Assembly: GCF_001949145.1 (NCBI RefSeq)
Contig: NW_019091355.1
Coordinates: forward strand, 5,796,699 to 5,860,698
Direction: 5' to 3'
DNA length: 64,000 nt
Source: Acanthaster planci
Taxonomy: Eukaryota > Echinodermata > Asteroidea > Valvatida > Acanthasteridae
Of this stretch, positions 34,150 through 47,400 are shown one piece after another. A program made the position numbers and the translations under genes. Each line of letters begins with the position of its first letter. The first letter of the stretch is position 1. The notes beneath the pieces were generated by a model that was not told the DNA's origin, ran no database searches, and worked only from the letters and a program-made list of their open reading frames with translations.

Positions 34150-37100
34150 AGCATCGTTGTAATATTTTGACGGACTTTGAACTCATTTACCAGTTAGTAT
34201 CTTTTGGTGGGTACTAATCTGGTCACAAAGATGGACTGTAAGGGTTATTTAAATATACACTCTCATGAAACATGTTCGTTAAAAAGGGAAAGATGTGGTG
34301 TCATTGCATATTCTGTGGCAGCACGTCATAAGCTTCGTGGACAGAATGCCGGTATGCGGACTCAAAGACTTTGCCCCTTCAGACAACAGCCGTCTACACA
34401 CGCTCCATGTCTTCTTACCTGTCAGCAATAAGATGTTCTGTCAAATTTTGTCGAGAAATACCCCGTTTTAGTAAGACTCTCAAGAAGTTCTGCAGTTACA
34501 AGCTGTCCTGTAGGTTGTTAGTGGGGAAGACCCTTCGTATCCATGAGATACGTGGTCGCCTGATCTCTTGTCCTGGTCTACTCTGGGGTCATGTTTACTT
34601 ATTCATCCCGAGTCGAAGGGAGACCACTGTTGGGAATACAGGAGGACAATAGAAGCTATGCACAAACATCTCGAGAAGAATCTAAGGCTAGAAGATTACC
34701 GAGTCTTTACATAATCAATTATTCTTATTCGCTTGCCTGAACTGTGCTATTCATCTCGACTATTCGCCGCTAAAAACGTAGACTTGAATAAGTCTTACTG
34801 TGGAGGGAAAATCAGAATTAACTTGCGTTCGAAACATCCTGTTGAGATGGTGGAGATAAACGACGTGGAAAAGAAGAATTGCTCCCAAAGTTTTTAAAAT
34901 CAACCAGATTCCAGATTGGGTACAAAAGTCCCAGGGGGTGAAAGTCATTAACTTCTTTTAAATACCCGGAATATGCCCCATTCCACGGTGCATAGTTTCC
35001 ATTTTGCTGCTGATGAGTGATTGACCCCCCCCAAAAAAAACTCTTAGTGGCGCCCACGTGCCAACGTGACGTGTCCTGCCTCTTTTTGTTCCTTCATGAG
35101 GTTGATGTAACCGTGGGGTGTGGGACGGGGTTGAAAGACACGAAGTAGGGGTGTTATTCCAACGCAGACGAGACTTTGAAGTAATTAATGAAGTCATTTT
35201 TGTGTTTGGAATGTAGTCGATTGACTTCTGTGTAGAAGAGACTGATATTCCATATATTCCTCTCTTGGGCATCATTTTTTAACACCGATTTGTACTCCAA
35301 GCGTTTATTCATTTTTGTATTAGTCAGTTGCGACGATGAATTCGATTCCGGCCTATTCAAAGTCATAGCGATCATGGATGGGGAGGGGTTGTCTTGTTTG
35401 AAGTTGACATAATGAATGAAAACAGCGCCCTCAAGCCACCAATAGCCACGAAGAATTGGCATGAGCCATTGTAACATCTGACCGAGCATTCTTTCCTACT
35501 CGGTCATTGAGTCAAACATAAAAGGTTTCTTTTTTATTGGCAACAAAGGTTCACTGTTCTGTGTTTTTCTATATACTGCCAACATTTTGTTTCCGGAATT
35601 TGAGATTGCTTTGTATTACGCACACTTAATTGATCTCGTCTTAATGGTGGGAGGGAAGATCGTCTTATCATCAGTGGCAGGACAGTTTCAAGTCGTTGTG
35701 TTCAATTGTTAAGCAGGGAAACTTTCCAACAATGGGCTACAGTGTTCTTTCCCACAAATCAATAAAACTACTATAGAAGTGGATTGGCGCATGCAATGGG
35801 GAGATGGAAGGGAAGGCGACATAAGAAAGAGAAATGAGGGGTCGACGTCAAACCGACGGAGGAAATAAATCCGCAGCTTAAGGCAACCCTTAACACAAAA
35901 TGCTTCCAGCGCTTAGGTTGCTTAGGCTAACCTCACACTTATATGTTCATGCAACATACCACACTGTAATTACAAGAAAAATTTCAAAGGACTGTGGTTG
36001 TATAGGAATGCTTGCTATAGTCAGAAACAGGGATCTATAGTCTGAAATAAGGAGCTTCAGCATCTTTCTTAACTGTCTAAAACTATATTATCAAAATTGT
36101 TATTATTGCGCCGGATTCAAAGAAAATGACAAAATTCTTTCTGATATTGTTTCAGGCACGTATTATTCTTAGTACCAAACGACCCTCTATGGCATTATGT
36201 CATGTACTGCAAGAAATAATATGGATACTACGTAGTGAGGACTTGTCGTCGTCATTGAGAAGGGGCGAGAGAGGCAGGAATTGCAAGATCCTGGTTGAAA
36301 ATGAATATTAAAATATCCATTTTCCCCATGTGATCTGAGTCAAATGGTCACACATTGCAACAAATACCATCCACTCCGAGAATGCAAATTACACAACTTT
36401 TTAAGGGGGGGGGGGCTGGTCCCCACCATATTTTCATTTTAGCCAATAGTGCCCCCGGCCCACCTGGTTCCTACGTGCCAGTATTTGAATAGCTGAGATT
36501 CCACTGGATTCTGAAACTTTCGCTTGCTCTACAACGACCTGGCCAAGGTGATTTTGTCCTCATAAAATGCGTTTTTCAAGCATTCGCACTTAATAGTGTT
36601 GTTGCAAACAAGGAAATTATGAATTGTTGACGTTAATTTTGCCAAGTCACGATTCTGTTAAGTTTTTAATAGGAACTGGAAAAGTGAGTCAGATAAAAAC
36701 CACAAAACCGTCACATGAGCACAGCGCTGAAGAATGTACGCGGCTGCGATATCGTCACAACTGGTTCCGTTATTGAAGAAACTCGCTAAAATTCTATCCC
36801 TTGTCATTTTGGGAAACTATAGTTATTAAGCGAAAGGACACGTCACTGCAATACTTTCATTAGGAAGAGTCTACTGTCTTTGATGACCGCTGGACCCTCT
36901 TTCTCGTCGGGTCTTGAAGGCAAACATTTTAAACCAAATTTCATGAAACTTTTCGTTGAATTTTTAAAAACCAATTTTCTTAAGTTGATACAAAATCAAT
37001 TCAAGTATTGAATGTCTTTTCTGGATTTTTTTCGTATCTCAAACGACAATGACCTCTTGCGTTTCGATTCCAAACCAATATTTAGCTAAAATGAGAAGAT

Positions 37101-37690
37101 ACGATGGAAACCGTTTCTGTGTCTCACTACGGTGATCTTTACTCTTGACCTGTTGTCAGGGTCAAGCAGGCCATCCCTTTATTTAAAATTTCTCTGGCTG
37201 GAATAGGCCTATATGTTTATGTTGCTTTTTTTCAATGTTAGTGACTCTCTTCAATATCAGGACTGATGCAATGACCATTTCTGACCTCGCATAACAGTAT
37301 CCATACTGGCCAATTCAAAATCAGCTTCAATTATGAAAGTGTTCTGGCGTGCTTGTTACAGTTTATTTCTCTTAATTTTTCAATTCAGATGCAATTCAAG
37401 CAGCAAATTAGAACAATTTCACAGTAGAAACAGGAAACCATTTGCGATAATTCATTTTACGTATATACAAATGCCAGCAATAAGTATGATTATAAATAAT
37501 GCAATCTACATATAAAACATTCAGATGATAATATAAAGACTTGGATTAATTTCAGTTTTGTACAACCTTAAATAAATAGCTGAAATATCTACACTCCTTA
37601 TGTTTTATAAAGCAATAGTTTTTACAGTAGGATTGTAGACCTTCTTGAGGTAGGTACAGGGCCAAAGGCAGTTATTTACAAATGCACATG
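34150..37690. other. Intergenic region, no gene recognised
   Basis: Only short chance-like open frames on both strands. It contains homopolymer runs (G run near 36,405, C and A runs near 35,028) and nothing I can assign. Confidence 0.5.
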
Positions 37691-37699
37691 TACACAATG

Positions 37700-38156
37700 G
37701 TCGAGTTCGGGCGGCCTGTTCTTGACACGGGTTTCTTGTTCTCGCGCTTGAACGGCGGGAACATGACTCAAGAACACTGTTCCCGGAACAGGATCACACA
37801 CTACCTCCTCGTCAGGGTTTTACAGGAACACACGGAAAAACTCGTGAGATTTGATTTTTGAACAGCCGTAAAAAATAGCCAGATGGCTCACAAAGCCGGA
37901 GACAATGGGAAGTTTTACAAAAATAACAATAATCATTTTCCATAGCAAAGAAATGAATGTTCCTTTTTAAGTAAATAGAAAAGAATTCAGCCCAGCTTTC
38001 TAAAGTTTACTCTGAAAGAACGCACATGGATGCCGCCATGATGCATGCAACAATCAGCGAGAACCGGTTGTACGTTCCCGGTGTTCGAGCGGCCGACTAA
38101 CAAACAACAGATCGAGCGATTCGTGAACATAGGAGAACAAGCCGCCCGAACTCAGC
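37700..38156. mobile_element. Inverted-repeat element, about 455 bp, with possible CAATG target duplication
   Basis: The left arm CGAGTTCGGGCGGCCTGTTC (from 37,702) and the right arm GAACAAGCCGCCCGAACTC (to 38,153) are near-perfect inverses. CAATG occurs just outside both ends (37,695-37,699 and 38,157-38,161). This is consistent with a MITE. No coding potential seen. Confidence 0.5.
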
Positions 38157-38234
38157 CAATGTGTGAGTCTGTACTCTCTAAAGGCAGAAAAGTGAAAATA
38201 TCACTCTCACAAAGAGCGAGTCCCGCATAAATCC

Positions 38235-38415
38235 ACTCAAAAAAGAGGGTGAAAATCATTCTAAAAGAGGAGCCACAAAAATCTGTTTTCAAATCGTCCT
38301 TTAAACAGCATCTTGGAGTGGTTTTCACTTTTCAAAGAGTGGCTTTCACCCTTTTGAAGTGTTTTTACTCACTCCTTTTATGAATAAGCTTTTCACTCTT
38401 TTGCATTTCACTCCG
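38235..38415. repeat. AAGAGTGAAAA-rich imperfect inverted repeat
   Basis: AAAGAGGGTGAAAATCATTC on the left is partly matched by the reverse complement of CTTTTCACTCTTTTG on the right, with further AAAGAGTG copies between. A related stretch lies at about 49,560-49,690. Confidence 0.4.
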
Positions 38416-38679
38416 CCCTAACGAACCCACTGCAACATGTAGCCGACAATATCTGTCGCATGTGAACAGGGTTCCAGTCGTTAAAATGGACTGATCCGTC
38501 ATCTGCAGACATTTTTCTTTATATCGTTTCAGGATATGAGCTTTTATCTGAAGTCTCCAGGATTATTTTTGAACTGTTGCAGTTTCCCCGCAATAACTAC
38601 ACCAGAGCAAATCACAAAGCAGCATTTTCAGGTTAATGGCCTATCCGTGATGAAAAAGACAAAAACTGGTCCTTTAAAA

Positions 38680-40978
38680 CTAGCTTCTTGTTTGACACTT
38701 CTTCATGTCGACTGTTTTTGTGATCCATTTCCGATACTTGCCCACCTTTGTGTACACACCTGGCACGGCGTCTCTGGGTGACGGGTTGCAAAAGGTGTTC
38801 TCTCCCCACGAGGTGACTCCAACCAACTTCCAGCTTCCATCCACCTGCTGGCAAACTAATGGCCCACCGCTGTCGCCCTTACACGTATCGGCCCGCCGTT
38901 CCCCTTCCAGGTACCCGGCGCAGATCATTCTGTTGGAGATGAAACTACCATAGGCGCCCCGGCAGTCTTTGCGACTGAGGATAGGCAGCCGTGCTTGGTT
39001 GATGATATCTGGTCGTCGTCCAAAGGTGAAGTCCAAAAAATCTAATGGTGACAGGACAATAATATGTAAAGCAAACAAATAAAGAAAAAATATGGGGATG
39101 TGTGGGAAGTCAGTCTATTCTAATATGCAGCATAAAATTCTGCCCTTACTTGTATAACCCCATCCTGTGACGTAGCACGTATCTCCAGCCTGAAACTCAT
39201 TCTTCTCCGGCATACACGCAGGCATTACATAGTCGTTGATAATGACGTCATTATCCGGGGCTGTTCTGAGTTTAACTACGGCGATGTCGTTGTTGTACGG
39301 AACACCGTTCACGTATTGGCTGTGGATGTGGATGCAATCCACTGCGAATCGCTGCTCCGTGCCCTCCGGTCTTGAACGGTCGTGTTCGCCCAACACTATG
39401 ATGATATTGTCCTCATGCCATCTGAATATGACAAATGATTTTTTAATTCGAGTAAAATAGTGCCGCGATTTTATAATGTCAATAGGAAGATTAATGTTAG
39501 ATGAATAAGATAATTTATAGGAAGTAAAAGTGTTGGGATTTTCTTCAAGATACAACGATTTAAATAATGGGAAATACAGTGATAAAATCAATGTGATGCA
39601 GGTGATCATAATAACATTGCAAAATGATGATAAGATGATGAAATAAGAATGATGACGGTTGCTATGGTGATGAAAGTTGTACTTGTAGTGATGTTGACAA
39701 TGAAGTTGATAACGAATACGATTATGAAAGCAGACGAATGTTTAATGGTAAATTTGACAATGCAGAGAAGAAGATGAAACGCAAATCTTGAGAATGATGA
39801 ATTCCTTACTCTCCACTGTCGAAGCAGTGTGCTGCAGTCAATATGTGATCTCTTCCAATCAGCGTTCCTCCACAGAACTGTTCCTCGGATGTCTTATTAA
39901 CCAGAGCGACTTGCCAAGGCCAGCGATTACTTGATTCGATCCCCGCAACAACCCGAGTGGAACTCTCGTTCTGTCTCGGTGGAAGGATGGGTCGCTTACC
40001 ACAGACATCTGAATAACCGAGTAAATCAATTCAATGGTGGTAAAGATAATGGCGTGTTTGATGACCATTTTTATAGTTTAAAAATGCAGATGGTGTCTTC
40101 ACCTGATGGTGCGCGCCCTAAACAAAACTACTGCAACGCGGTGTATTAATTTACCTGTTAAGGAACCGGTCAATAGTGCCTCTTCTTCACGGACGATGCC
40201 GCCACCTGCAGATTTGGCATGCATGTTGGCGTTGAAAATCTGTGTGTTGACAAATAGAAATATGGCATTCGTCTTTTAATAACAAACTGAACAGTACAAA
40301 AAGTTGGGAACATAGCTTCGAGACCAAACTATTCGTTCGCGGAATTCTTCACTCATAAGGAATACAAATAAAGCAAAAAGTAAACAAACCTCTGAAGCGA
40401 CTTTGAGCCGTTAAACTGAACCAATCAATTGCTTTATAACAGATACGCCCTACTAATTTGGAGATGCCCCACAACCCCAGCAAACAAACAGAAGTATTTT
40501 CATTGCGTGGTTGCCTCAACAAAATTGACCAGCTAATCGGAAGCTTGCGATATGCAATAAAATTTGCCAAAAGGGGCCCGATCAGATTGGCAAAGGCGAC
40601 GTTGTGGCAAGGAAGGGTGGTTTGCGAAAATACATAACACGATATGATGTTCCTTAAGTGTAAACATGGATTGCCACATAATACGAACGTCAGCAATCGG
40701 CATCTGATTTATTACTGCCATGAATCTGTCAACAAAGAAAATTAGGCAACGTGCACAAACATGAACCCGCGATGACTTTCATTTTGCCTACTCACCTTCT
40801 CGTCGTTAGGTCCTTGGCTTCCATCCGTCGCCTGGGGCTTGTTTGCAGTCTTGATCTTGACTGCGCGGCCTTGTACACCGACCAGACTTGACATGTTGAT
40901 GGCGAGAACTAGGAGAACGGCCAACACAAGGAACGCATCCCGCGAAGAAGAGGTCACGGCAAAAAAACGACCAGTCAT
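38680..40978 (-). CDS. Secreted trypsin-like serine protease A (5 exons, 366 aa)
   Basis: An S1-family zymogen. Minus-strand exons: 40978-40796, 40239-40155, 40008-39810, 39421-39150 and 39041-38680 (TAG). The phases agree and give 366 residues. The ATG is followed by about 15 polar residues and then the hydrophobic core AFLVLAVLLVLAI of a signal peptide or anchor. Activation would cut after Arg108 (STR, then VVAG). The triad is His150 (TAAHC), Asp201 (NNDIAVV) and Ser304 (GDSGGP). Asp298 sits six residues before Ser, so it cuts after Arg or Lys. The pro-segment Cys (VCGK) and Cys225 (PACMP) probably keep the pro-chain attached. The closest relative is protease B on the other strand. Substrate unknown. 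Confidence 0.9.
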
Positions 40979-41397
40979 CCTCGAAAATCCCCGTGAAATT
41001 GCGATTTCTGCAAACAAGTTGACACGCTGACGCGCCTTGATGAATCGTTGACAGTCTTACTGGCTCGCTTGCTATGAAAAGGCTCTTGAAATGCGAGTAA
41101 ATTCAGCTTGTTCTGACGACAAATCTACAGACGGGTCAATATCTCCCCGCCTGCTCTGTGTTGACATACAGGGAGCTAAGTCTGATTTGTGGCTTTCTCT
41201 GCGCTTTCAGTCCATTAAACATGCGTACAGCAAGCACTCCCAAACCAAGCCTTTTCCCACAACAGTCCTAGTGTCGATAACGAAGTTGATACAGCCAGTA
41301 TGTGTTAGAGGGTAATATCAGTTCACTCAACCGCGTGTAACAGGCCCCAGCTATGAACTCCAATTTCCTTCTGTCGCTCAAGAGGTTGACAATAGGG

Positions 41398-41404
41398 TTT
41401 TATA
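41398..41404 (-). promoter_or_regulatory. Candidate TATA box of protease A
   Basis: The minus strand reads GAGTATAAAACCC about 420 nt upstream of the ATG. The transcription start is not verified. Confidence 0.35.
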
Positions 41405-44400
41405 CTCCACACCAGACGGCAATTCTCGGATTAGGTCAGTGACTGTATAAATATTCATATCTGTGGAGTTTTAAATTTCCCGTAAACCCCATTCCCACTA
41501 AAGCCATTTTGGGATCACTCATTCAGTTGGCTACAAACCATAATCTCTGTCCACAAGAGTCAGGTGGTAATGTTAACCGCTAATGCTCGGAGCATCCTTG
41601 GATTCTGTATGGACGGTGTCACATTAACACAGTAGTTGACAATGAAGGCGTTAGCAGTCGCACTCAGGGCCGACTTTTAAAGGCGTTTCCTCATTTATCA
41701 GATTACGGCGTGAATGGATAATAGCCGAAAATTACCTCGTCCAATCTAAATGCGCCGTGGGGATGCGTACACATCAACAGGAGCGCGATTTCGGCGTAAA
41801 GTCTCCTGACTTGAAATCGGCGATATTCGTTCTCAAGCTCAACTCCGGCAAGCACGACTCATTCGTGAACATTAATTTTGTGCTACGAAAACGTCGCATG
41901 ATTATTTGTATAAAAACATGACTTCGTGTTTTAATGTTTGTAACGTTGACGTCAATCTTTAAATCTGCACTTCATTTCCCCTTTCCCCGTGGAAATATTG
42001 AATGGTTTATTTTTAGTGAAAAAAGTCCCTTTCTGTTTGTAAAACACGCCAGTTTCATTCTTGCCTGTTGGCATATTTTTCGACTGATGCTGCTTTAATA
42101 TTTCGATGTCGAATTGTGGAAATCAAAATCATGTTTACTCAATCTCGCCATCAAAACAAATCGTCCATTTATCGCAAAAGTCCTTTACTGTAATCGCCCC
42201 CTCGTTCACATTCCAGTCATTTTTTCAAACAAAAAGTTTACTTCTTCAACTGGCACACACATTTATAGCACATGTTATTGCATTGCTTTTCCTGCTAGGT
42301 ACAGTTACCGTGGGATGATGCAGTTCAGTCAAAGTTCACACCTTTAATAACAGACCACCAACACGTACCTGACAGACAGGATCGTGTATATACATTTAGT
42401 TTCAGAAATTAACCCCAGAAACTTTTGAACCCGATCTGTGTGTACTGGCAAAATGAACTCTTTTGAATACGGAAGCCTGCTCGTTTTTCACAATTTAAGC
42501 TGCCAAACTATTCATCTATTCTTATTTAGTTTGAATTGGAACTTTAAAATGCAATTTTTTCAGTGCCGTCAGTTGCTACGTTGCAAAGGATGCGGGCATA
42601 GACCTTCACAATTGACACTTCACAAAAGGATAACGACTCGTTTTAATACACAGAACGTGGGGTGTTCGAAGCATGTGACCGCCAGCTGAAAAGAAGAGTT
42701 CTGTCTACCAAGAAAAACAAAATGACCCGTTCTGATCCCGCGATGGCATGCCATAAAATATGTTCCCAGTTTACCAGGAATATGTTTCTAAAACTTTTGC
42801 AGCAGGAAGTTACTGGCTTTGCATTTGAAACCAGCTATTTTACCCTCCTCCGCCCATCGCTGACAACATACCAAACCAATGCCTTCGTGATAGTGGTTTC
42901 GTCGTTACTGGATTCTTCGAGGAACCTTCAGACACCACCTCCAGGACGACCTCAAGATACCTCGAGTCGAACCAAGCAGAGGGCTGGATGGAACATGGCT
43001 CCAGGAATTCCTCTTTCCGTTTTTCAACGGAGATGTGTGAGCACGTGATACCGGATCCGTAAACATCACCTGTAACGACATAAAAAGGATTTCCGTCCAT
43101 CGTTGAAAAGTCCAGTTAGATTCAAACATTTGAATGGAAAAAACATTGGAGGTGCGATCAATTAGAAAGCCATCTGTCCACATGTGCGCTATCATAATTC
43201 TCGTTCGTATGAAGCAAGATACGGGACAGAGAGCGCTCCTCACCTTTGTGTTGGGCATTGTTTGATCGGAATCTCAGGAATTCTTTACAGACGGGGGGGA
43301 TGTGTTAGGTAACAATAGTCTAGAGTGTGTATAGGGATTGGAAATGTGGGAGGGGTACCCTTCGTCCCATATCTTGCTCGGTATATTCTCGCTGTTATAA
43401 CCAATTCAAAGCAAATAGACGAAATGACAAAAAATCCATTTTTTTTTCATAAAATATGCTGTCTATTCCAGTTCTTGGAAGAAAGGTGCCCACACCTGGA
43501 CATGTTCCAAAATTTCAAAGGTACGAAAAAATGGAACATGAAAGGCCGTGAAAGCACAAACACTCTCTCTGTAGTGTGCCACCGTAATCAGATTAGCGAG
43601 AGCAAAAAATGGCACGAGAAAAATTCCACAAACATTTACTTAACTCCCTTCAGCACAAACTTTCTGCAGATAGGGGAATGGACAGAATCGACAAAGGATT
43701 GTGGTTGAAGCAGGTACTAACGGCGTTGTATAATGATTGACAATGCAGTGTTTGCTTCAAGCGTGGGAAGAAATTATTGACAATAATAGGGTTGTAGCAT
43801 CTGGGCATACGGCGGCTTTCTGATGCACTATTACGGCTTCGTAATATTTACCACCCCTATTAACGAGACCCTGTGAAGGCTTGTCCACAGAATTCAATTA
43901 TACCTTTCTGTTTACGATCGATTGTTGTTCTTTTTGCAGCCAGTTCAACAGTTGCCTGGACGCTCTATTTTTTGACGGAAACGGGTTGGTTTTGATAACC
44001 GTTACCAGGCGCTGTCAAGGAATCACAGACTGACCGCGTCGGCATAAGGAAGTCCAATATGCAGAGTCGTTGGATAGTTCAACAAAGTACATTCCGAGGC
44101 TGCCTCGTTGGGGGTGTTTTCTTCACTTACTTTAATGGTGCGAAAGGTCTTCACATTTAGAGAAAAACTTGCCGTGCAGACGCAGATTTAGGGGGTGTCT
44201 CAAATGAAAAGGTTAAAGTAAAGTGATTTTGAAGCGGTAACAGGTTTCAGGTTCTATTTTGCCAGTCTGACGTGTTGAATCAAGTCATTTGCTACCCTGG
44301 ATATCTTTTCAGCATAAGAAGTGTTATTTTCTGGATCCTTATGTCTTTTCCGAAAGAAACGCCCCCCCCCCCGATAATCACTGTGCTCATCATCCACCTG

Positions 44401-47400
44401 CAGACTGAGTGTCACTCTCTAGACAGATGATTGTTTGGCTTATTGTAAGCTATATTTCATCGTGGTGGTTTTGTTCTTCATTATACCGACGCATATTTAT
44501 AAACACTGTATGAATACTTGGAGCTGTCCGAAGGCTACTGAAAAAATACCAAGCTTACTCGAGTGGGACTTGAACCTGCGACCTCTTGCTAACTAGTGAC
44601 GTCCAACCACCTGAGCTTGCCAGGCTGGCTATAGCGGGGTTGAATCAGACGGGTAGCAGGTACCGCGTCAAAATTATAAGGTGTAAAAGGGGACGCAAAA
44701 ATGACATATTTTAATAGACTCCAGGTCACTGCGCTATACTTACTGCTCGTTCGCAAATTGAAGTTCTCTTTTTTTGTCACCACAAACTAAATTTCTAAGA
44801 TTCGGTCTATTTCTTATAACCAGTGAAAGGCATACTATCTCTTGTTGGGCGGTACTTTGTTTCATTGCTACTCTAGCTACATCATTCTTTGAGGGTGTGC
44901 TTGGGTGACGAAACAAGATGATGATTGTAGACGGGTGTGGCTATCATACAATGACACAAGCTGCGATTTTGCATTAGCCCCGTGATGTTGATTTAGCGCT
45001 GGTTATCCTATATGTAGATATCACATAATTCGTGGTTTTTACAGGGAAGAAAAGGCTCATTTCCACAGAACATAGCAAAACAAGGAACCAGTCGGCATGG
45101 TTACAAGGGTAGTCTTGATTCCAGACCATACTTTGCAGTTTGCCCTTCGATGCAAAGCTAGGCCCATTTGTGATGTCAGCAACATCATCTTCCTGACGTT
45201 CGCGGCGACAAGGCAGCAAATTCTCTCTGAAACTGGATTACCTGCATGCACCAAATCTGGATTTTTATAATTATGTGCTGAATTTTTGTTTTGTATGTTC
45301 AGCGCTGAGGTTTACGAAAACCGAAGGGGTCGAGACCAACATGAATAAGTCTTTTGATTTTCTACTTTTTCTCGTCTCTCTCAAGTTTTGGTCTTGGGAA
45401 AGCTTTAAACTAACTACTGAATGGGATTGTACAAATTAGCATCAACATGAAATGTAAAGTTCCAGTTCTTTGAAATTGGTTCCGGTGCCTTGGGCGAAGC
45501 AGGGCTGTATACGGAACACTGAGACTGGAAGTATTCCCTGTTAATGTCGGATCGCAACACAAATGAAGTTCTATCCACCTGTCACGCTTGCGCTAACATG
45601 TATGATGACGATAAAATGGCAATGAAAGTGTAAAAGAATGCAAAGAATTTGTTAGTACCATGATACATGCATTCATAGCTGAAGTCACAAAAACGCTATA
45701 CACGTTGAAAATTAGTCTCCAAGTTCATGTATGTAATAAAAATCCATTTGTTGGTGAAAACAACCTAAATCACGCTATGGGAAGGTTACCTTTCGTTGAG
45801 TTATTTGTTTTTATTCATTTCCATTTTGTTTACTATTTACCATGTTGGACCTTTTTGACTCCAGTAATACTTTGTTTTTGCTACGTAATCGGTCCTTTCA
45901 AATCATAGTATGCCAAATATTCCGTTTTTGACCACATAGAAGGACGGACAAGGAACGGCTGCAGACAGCAAACAATGAGTTGTCTCCTTTTTCCGCGATG
46001 TTGATTAGGATCATTTCCGAGAGAGACATCTGTCACGGGTGAAAAAGTACTCAAGGAAACTACCATCCCATGCCCATGAATTAGACCTGATGCCCTGACC
46101 ATGGACCGTGTAGATGCGTAGGCTGACAAATAACTATCAGGATCAGCGAAAAAGACTCTGTAGCGTCGATAGCACAATGATTCACATTCCACATGGGCCG
46201 CTTGTAGTTTTGACCGACATTTCGGTAGAACTGCAAGGTTTTCCCTTTGGTGCATCTTCCCAACGTGCCATGCTAAGGTAGAAACAGAAAATAGAATGGG
46301 GGTACGACCAAGATACGCAATGAAACTTTACAAACGTGCATGGTAAACAACTTGGGTCCACGCCAGGGGCGTATCCAGCTTTTGGTGCTGGGAAGGAGGC
46401 AAATTCAGAAACAATGAGGGTGTGGGATCATTGAACATGACGTTGGCGACAAAAAATAAGCCTATCAAAAGCCTTACTCGCCGTCCCAACATCCTTGCTT
46501 TCAGTCTTTCATGGTGTTGTTTTCTTAGGATGCTGTTACTTTTATTCGATAAATAAATCCACGCATCATGGGCGTTAGGACATACTACCGGAGACCGCAA
46601 TATTCCTTCAAATTCTTATTAGCTTTAGCTATATAGTTGACATGCCCGATAAGATTTGTTACCCACACTTAATTTTAATCTTCAAAGGACTTAGGTTCTG
46701 GTCCTTACGTGATTTTTGTTTTGCCATAACATTTTTTGGGTAATATGTCCACTGTGCAGAAGCAACAGGCGAGCTGTAGAGTGAGCAACGAGACTTTGGT
46801 TTATTTATCGATACGCGTTGGGTATGATATTTTCTGACGTCGCAAATTCTCAGGCCTGACAGGCAAGCTTAATATTTTTTAATGTAGGCTTGTAATACCG
46901 AGTCCCAAATATATCCTCCAAACCCAAAACCTAGTGAAGTAAACTGTTCAGGAACAATTTACAATCCAGGACTTGCGAATAATTTTAAATGAGTCCTTTG
47001 TTTACGAGGATTACACACGCTGTTTCCATGGAAAACTTCGTCCACAGATCATTTCGCTGAATCACCCTGATCAGATCCTGGTACAATTGCCCTTATAAGG
47101 GCAAAATATGATTGTTGCATAAATTGTAATTTTCAGGCCCGTCACCGCAAAACCGAAGGTTTGGGTCATTGTTAGCCGCTGTTAGGGCATCCTGGACATT
47201 ACGTCTGGTCACTAAACTTAAAGTTACATTGAGTGTTAAACTCCATCTACTTCATTTTGGTATCATGCTTCTCTTTAAAATCTTTGTGTAGGCCTTTACC
47301 AATACGCCAGCCCTAGATAGATTCGTGTTTATAATGGTTTGCAGACCGCGCTTTCCAGGAGTACGCGAACGTAGGCAGCGAAACGTGCGGAGAACGTATT

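Noticed and set aside
39659-39676. GGTTGCTATGGTGATG, resembling an RFX X-box
   Set aside because: It lies in the intron of protease A in a low-complexity GATGA-rich tract, and the second half-site is poor.
45881-46255. 124-codon minus-strand open frame between proteases A and B
   Set aside because: No recognisable motif and no matching splice-linked neighbours.
46360-46420. GGGGCGTATCCAGC motif, like a transposon end
   Set aside because: Only one end seen and no target duplication. Too little to call an element.
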